Assembly (NCBI GenBank): GCA_964495905.1
Contig: CAZBWN010000078.1
Span: 11,436-75,435, forward strand
DNA from: CAJBLF01 sp964495905
GTDB lineage: Bacteria > Patescibacteriota > Gracilibacteria > Absconditabacterales > Absconditicoccaceae
Length of the DNA stretch: 64,000 bases
Reading direction: 5' to 3'
Part shown: positions 59,958-64,000 of the stretch, piece after piece
Layout: the number at the start of each line of letters is the position of its first letter
How positions within the stretch are numbered: the stretch's first letter is position 1
Notes under the pieces: generated by a model
The model's input: the letters and a program-made list of their open reading frames with translations, nothing else
Told to the model about the DNA's origin: nothing
The model's database searches: none
Made by a program: the position numbers and the translations under genes

Positions 59958-62453
59958 TTAAATTTCTATCGTCTGATCTCGGATATCCATCTGTTGGATC
60001 TGTTGGCTATGTGTGATGGTATAGAGTTTGATATCTCTTTGTTTTACAAAATCCTCTAACATATCCGCTACTTTTCCTACCGTATCTGCATCGAGATTGT
60101 TGATGGTCTCATCTAAGAAAAGGATAGGGGAGTTGATGTATGATGAAATAGCCAGCATCCAGACAAGCTTCAAAATGATCCTTTGCCCTCAGCTCAGACT
60201 CTTGGTATCTCTTTCCCCTTTTTGATCGATGATTTTTGCTTCCAATTCCACTTTGTCTGCATCGCTTTTGTTGAGTTGTAAACTGATCTGGTAGTCTACT
60301 ATTTGTGAAAGATAATTGTTTACGATATCATTTATGATAGGGAGATGATCTTGGAGAACTAGTAAAAGTAGCTCCTTAGAAAAAATAGTATACAGGTTTC
60401 CTAGTATGGCTTCTTGCTCTTCTAACTTCTGTCTCTCAAGCTGATGCTCTTTGAATTCATTGACGAGCATATCGATATCGTGATAGAGCTGTTGCATTGT
60501 GAGATAATTTTTTTCTATCAGCTTGGTAGCATTTACATCTATTTTTTCTTTTTCTAGTTCTAATATTTTTCGTTGCTGCTCTTTTTCCGCTATCGTGATG
60601 GTGTATTCGTTCAATTGTTTCGTTATGGATTCTTGTTGAATTATCGCTTTTTGTAACTGGAGCTTCCGTTCTTCTATCTGTTTGATCTCTTGTTCTAATT
60701 CATGTATTTTTTTGTCTAATTCTTTTATGATTTTGTCTTGGCTCGTATATTCTATGTATACTGTTTCTATCGCTTTGTAATTGATCTCATTTAAAAATGC
60801 TTTGATGTCTTCTATTGCTTTTTCAGCTTCTTTCTGCTGTTTTTCTAATTCTTGTATTTTCTGATTGTCTTGTTTGGTTTCTATTTTATCTAACTCTTTC
60901 AACTCTGTATCTAATTTTTTTATTGTGATTTCTTTCTGTTGTTGCTGATCTAGAAATGTCTTTTTTTGGAGGTCCAACTGATCAAAAGTCTTTTTGTTGA
61001 TCACTTTGATGAATGGACATGGTTCCTTGATTTTATCACAGGCGAAGGTCGCTTGCATATCGATATTTTTTTCTAAATCGCTTATTGTTTTTACGATAGT
61101 ATTTAGTTGATTTTGTTGCTCATCTCTTTTTTCTTGGAGATGTTTTTTCTGTGTGTTTGTTTTTTCAATTTCATTTTTTGCTATCAATTCTTCGTTTTTT
61201 ATCTGGAGTTGGATGTTCTTGATTTCCTCGCTTCATTTTTTGCCTTGATGGATGAGTTGTTGGATGAATACATAGCTTGTGGTGACTGTGATATCTGATT
61301 TTTTCTGGATATCAGTATCGTTTGATTGTGCAGTGATGAAATTTCGTATTTTTTGTGTTGGAATCTGTTGCTCATTGCTATTTTGTTTGGCGAGTGTTTC
61401 TTGTTTCTGTTTTTTTAATGTCTCTATCTTTTTTTCGTCTATGTTCTCTATATTTTTTTGAAGCGCTGCAATACTGGTGGAGAGCTCTTTTTCTGTTGCT
61501 TGCTGTTCTTTTATTTTTTTCTGTTCTTGAGCTATATCTTTTTGGATGGTTTCAAATTGATGTTCTAACCTCTGTTCCTGTGATTTTTTTTGATCGATAT
61601 AGGTGTGAAGTTCCTGTTCTCGACTCATAGGAAAGTCTTTGAGTGAAAAATTAGTCATCTGTATCTTTTCTTCTATCATTTTCCGTTCATCAAAAAATTG
61701 TTGATATGCTTCCGTGTTGATGGCACCATTCAATAGATTTTTGGTAGCATCAAACGTGGAAAGATAGTTCTGAATATTGTTTTTTAGTTTTTCGTCATAT
61801 TTGGAGATATCGGTCTTGGATTTTATCTTATATCGGATTTCCCTTTTTTTGTCGGCTAATACTTCTTTTGCTTCATCGATGCCCATGAGGTTAAAGACGT
61901 TTTTCAAAATCGTCAGTCTATCTACGGGAGTGAGCTCAAAAATATTGTCAGAATCCTGCATGAGGAAGATGGTATTCATAATCACTTCTCTCGGCGGCAA
62001 AAATGTCTGGAGATTCTGCTGGAGATCTGTTTCGTTTTTGAAAGCGATTTCGTCTCGTTTGAGACCGGGATGTTTTCTGAGGATATCTTCGATATCGGTA
62101 TCGTTTTCTGTAGGTTTATGAGTATTGAAGTCAGGGAGATTCCCTTCTAGGATATAGAGTTTGGAATCACAAGAGTCCTTTGATTTCCCTTTTTTGATAT
62201 TTCTCGTGATGAGGTATATCGTGTCGTTTACCTCACAGATGAGTTTGATGAATCCGGTCTTGGATTTGGTATTCAGAATATTTCTGTTGCTGTATTTGTA
62301 GAGTCCGTAGATAGGGCCGTCAAAGAATAGGAAGCTTTTTCCTGATCCGATAGGGGCTTTGATAAGCATTTTCCCGCTATTGAAAAAAACGCTCAGGAGT
62401 TTGTCCTGAAATGGTCAGATGTTTTTGTAGGATATGGCTATCAGATTGATCAA
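59958..62453 (-). CDS. SbcC/Rad50-like SMC-type ATPase
   Basis: An 831-residue ABC ATPase of the SbcC/Rad50 group, which works with an SbcD/Mre11 nuclease at DNA ends. The start is a TTG at 62453 giving MINLIAISYKNIGPFQDKLL; the next ATG (62369) would remove the first strand. Walker A is KAPIGSGKSFLFF, the Q-loop MNTIFLMQDSDNIFELTPVD, the signature DTKSLSGGQRIILKLV (first Gly of SGG is TGA) and Walker B SPILFLDETINNLD. Between them lie some 600 residues of coiled coil. The apex has CDKIKEPCPF, not the canonical zinc-hook CxxC. No sbcD is seen here. Confidence 0.88.
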
Positions 62454-62501
62454 GTTCTTTGTTTCTATTGGTTAAAACCAAAAAAATGATAAGATAATCT
62501 T

Positions 62502-62640
62502 TATTTTTTTCAAGATTAAACGCTTCGCTGGAGACACTTTCCTTTTTTCCTTTTTCATCGCCTTGCCGGCTGGGCATTTTTTTCCTTCGGAGACATACTT
62601 TTTGGCATTGCCCCAAAAAGTATGCAAAAAACTCTAGGCA
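62502..62640. repeat. GC-rich dispersed repeat, copy 1
   Basis: TTTTTTTCAAGATTAAACGCTTCGCTGGA, then CATCGCCTTGCCGGCTGGGC, then a hairpin (CATACTTTTTGG...CCAAAAAGTATG). The same order recurs at 63886-63995. Base composition differs from the AT-rich surroundings. Confidence 0.7.
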
Positions 62641-62737
62641 AAATGGACCGCCATTTCATTTTGCCTCACTAGTTATCAGAGCGGTCTTTTCAGCTTTTGA
62701 AACTCGATACGGTTTGACTCGGTATGGGTTTATAAAA

Positions 62738-62766
62738 AAAACAAGCCTCGATACGGGCTTGTTATA
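62738..62766 (-). terminator. Terminator of the 131-residue protein gene
   Basis: On the minus strand, ACAAGCC-CGTATCGA-GGCTTGT is followed by eight T residues. Confidence 0.8.
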
Positions 62767-62782
62767 GGTTTTTACATGTCAG

Positions 62783-63178
62783 TTATTCTTCCCAGGAAAC
62801 AATAATAGCATATGGGCATTCCTCCACAGAATATGCAGTTGGTCTATCGCCATCTATTCTTTTTCGAACTTCTGGTTCAAGTCCCTTTTCTTCTAAAAAT
62901 TTATATATTTCCTGTAGTTCAATTGACCAGTCTTCAAACTTATTACTTTTTTTGTCTCTTTCTTGGACTGTGTGGACAATAGTATATGAATTTCCACAGG
63001 AAGCATCGCTCATCATATCTCTTTCAAGATTTCTTAGCTTTTTTTCTACTTGTTTTCTAATTTCCTTTCTTTCGTTTTCTTTTTTCTTTTCTTCTTCAAG
63101 TTGAATTCTTTTTAATACAGCTTCTTTTGCTTTTTTTGTTGCTTCACGCAATTCTAGGAGTAATGTTATATTTTTCAT
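62783..63178 (-). CDS. UGA-free hypothetical protein with helical N-terminus
   Basis: Not recognised. The 131-residue protein has an N-terminal charged helix (LREATKKAKEAVLKRIQLEE and more Lys/Glu/Arg) of about 60 residues. A small mixed domain follows (CGNSYTIVHTVQERD, ELQEIYKFLEEKGLEPEVRK, CPYAIIVSWEE). No TGA. Promoter TTGACT/TATAAA with 16-base spacing on the minus strand (63206-63233) lies next to a repeated 27-base sequence shared with the gene at 63486. Confidence 0.6.
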   Translation of the reverse strand: MKNITLLLELREATKKAKEAVLKRIQLEEEKKKENERKEIRKQVEKKLRNLERDMMSDASCGNSYTIVHTVQERDKKSNKFEDWSIELQEIYKFLEEKGLEPEVRKRIDGDRPTAYSVEECPYAIIVSWEE

Positions 63179-63230
63179 AGTATTTTTTGTTTTTGGATTT
63201 AATATTTTATATATAATAAGTTTTTAAAGT

Positions 63231-63257
63231 CAAGGTGTATTGGCAAGGGATATTGGG
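63231..63257. repeat. 27-base promoter-flanking repeat, copy 1
   Basis: CAAGGTGTATTGGCAAGGGATATTGGG is repeated at 63859-63885 with one change. Each copy lies immediately upstream of the -35 box of a minus-strand UGA-free gene. Confidence 0.75.
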
Positions 63258-63427
63258 TTTTTTTTAAGGTAAAAGAAACAAATCCACCCCAACCTTCCTT
63301 TATCCCCCGGCTTCGCGGAGGACAAGTCAAGAAGGGAGCATGTCTCCATTGGTAAAGGGAGATTAAGAGGGAGTAAGATAGAGAGATGGGGAGGTTAAGT
63401 GAAGGTTCAGAAGAAAAATAAAAAAAA

Positions 63428-63465
63428 TCCGCCGACAATCACCTAAAACAGGCATCGTCAACGGA
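63428..63465 (-). terminator. Terminator of the 104-residue protein gene
   Basis: On the minus strand, an imperfect stem TCCGTTGACGATGCC...GGTGATTGTCGGCGGA is followed by T8. Confidence 0.65.
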
Positions 63466-63485
63466 GAGTGATAATTAATTAATAA

Positions 63486-63800
63486 TTACTGCGGGGTTAA
63501 ATACAAATACACAGGCTTTGGATAATTTTTTGGTGTTTCCAGTCTCGCTTTCCAATGACCTGTTTTATTGTACAATGATACCAGTGTTTTCCCATATTTA
63601 CGGATATATGGGTTATGAGCAGTTTTTCCCGAACCTGGCACAGGGGATAAAGAATTGCCTAAACATATTTCAACTTCCACTCCTTTTTTAAGTGGGGCTA
63701 ACTCATGTAGTTCTTCTTCTATCTCATCCAACATTTGAATTCGTTCTTTTTTTTCATTGATTTCCTTCCACGTAAGAGGGATAATTTTTGTTTTTATCAT
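63486..63800 (-). CDS. UGA-free hypothetical protein
   Basis: Not recognised. A 104-residue protein (MIKTKIIPLTWKEINEKKER) with a helical N-terminal 35 residues and a beta-like C-terminal part (GVEVEICLGNSLSPVPGSGK, KYGKTLVSLYNKTGHWKARL, PVYLYLTP). ATG 63800 is chosen over 63851 because the promoter (TTGACT, 16 bases, TATAAT, 63834-63861) and the ATCTAAAAAAC leader lie between them. None of its six glycines is TGA. Confidence 0.6.
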   Translation of the reverse strand: MIKTKIIPLTWKEINEKKERIQMLDEIEEELHELAPLKKGVEVEICLGNSLSPVPGSGKTAHNPYIRKYGKTLVSLYNKTGHWKARLETPKNYPKPVYLYLTPQ

Positions 63801-63858
63801 GTTTTTTAGATTTAAGTTTTTTTTTATGAAAATATTATACAGATTAGACAAGAAAAGT

Positions 63859-63885
63859 CAAGGTGTATTGGCAAGGGATATCGGG
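63859..63885. repeat. 27-base promoter-flanking repeat, copy 2
   Basis: See the copy at 63231; it is followed here by copy 2 of the GC-rich dispersed repeat. Confidence 0.75.
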
Positions 63886-63995
63886 TTTTTTTCAAGATTA
63901 AACGCTTCGCTGGACATACTTTTTTCTATCGCCTTGCCGGCTGGGCGTTACTTTTTTCCTTCCAGGTGAAAAAAGTAACCAAAAAAACCCTCGGC
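63886..63995. repeat. GC-rich dispersed repeat, copy 2
   Basis: Contains CAAGATTAAACGCTTCGCTGG, GCCTTGCCGGCTGGGC and a hairpin GTTACTTTTTTC...GAAAAAAGTAAC. It matches 62502-62640 in order and sequence. The copy probably continues beyond the window. Confidence 0.7.
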
Positions 63996-64000
63996 ACCAT

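Noticed and set aside
62377..62616. Minus-strand ORF of 79 codons upstream of the SbcC-like gene
   Set aside because: It overlaps the start of the ATPase in another frame and is made mostly of the GC-rich dispersed repeat.
63199..63438. Minus-strand ORF of 79 codons
   Set aside because: It covers the promoter, repeat and terminator regions of neighbouring genes; composition is low-complexity and no start signal is seen.

Overview
This window comes from a bacterium that reads UGA as glycine (genetic code 25), so it belongs to the Candidate Phyla Radiation lineages Gracilibacteria or Absconditabacteria (SR1); the sequence does not decide between the two. The proof is internal. Conserved glycines are written TGA in many independent families: the ABC signature of the SbcC-like ATPase, the Nudix box, the radical-SAM GGGEP motif (three consecutive TGA codons at 46491-46499), MurC, signal peptidase I, pyruvate kinase and the membrane pyrophosphatase (about 30 TGA codons). 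Every gene end I assigned is TAA or, rarely, TAG. A standard-code reading breaks most of these genes into fragments, so the coordinates here are rebuilt through TGA.

Layout. 1-12.5 kb: MurC, a potassium-type membrane pyrophosphatase, a tandem pair of membrane-protein paralogues, SSB, signal peptidase I, Hsp20, and surface-polysaccharide genes (O-antigen-ligase-like, GT2, pyruvyl-transferase-like). 12.6-23 kb: a 1222-residue protein with three internal repeats, ribosomal proteins L33 and S16, small membrane proteins, a ferredoxin and a 1193-residue secreted SLH/TSP3/PKD/Cys-rich protein. 23-31 kb: an isolated C-terminal half of UvrB, two MscS paralogues, pyruvate kinase and the thioredoxin/thioredoxin reductase pair. 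31-43.5 kb: a response regulator, a VWA protein, VirB2-like membrane proteins, S15, S1, an acyltransferase probably acquired from Bacteroidota, an RluA-type enzyme, and a trpS-tspO-nudix-hydrolase operon. 43.6-45.1 kb: tRNA-Phe followed by a single-chain, mitochondrial-type PheRS.

The most interesting locus is 45.2-53.2 kb. A 38-residue acidic peptide ending in SGCGD has its own promoter and terminator. It is followed by seven tightly packed or overlapping genes: an HExxH protein, a radical-SAM/SPASM enzyme with a PqqD-like N-terminus, a U32-like protein, a radical-SAM/SPASM-methyltransferase fusion, two more radical-SAM proteins and an M14 HGDE-type hydrolase. This looks like a complete pathway for a ribosomally made, heavily modified peptide or a peptide-derived cofactor. 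I recognise the enzyme families but not the pathway. The final glycine of the core is itself encoded by UGA.

53.5-55.3 kb is a tRNA array. It includes two decayed tRNA-Leu copies whose anticodon arm has been replaced by a palindrome that elsewhere acts as a terminator stem. 55.4-64 kb holds a PhnA-domain protein, an EnvC-like protein, an MFS transporter, a HIT protein, an SbcC-like ATPase and a repeat-rich right end.

Two genome-wide patterns stand out. First, eight scattered genes never use UGA although together they hold about 74 glycines. They share a TTGACN-N16-TATAAT-type promoter and an A-rich leader with a CTAAAAAA motif, which suggests acquisition from standard-code donors or a shared expression class. 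Second, degenerate 7- or 8-nt period repeats, often as inverted pairs, fill intergenic gaps and also sit in frame inside several genes.
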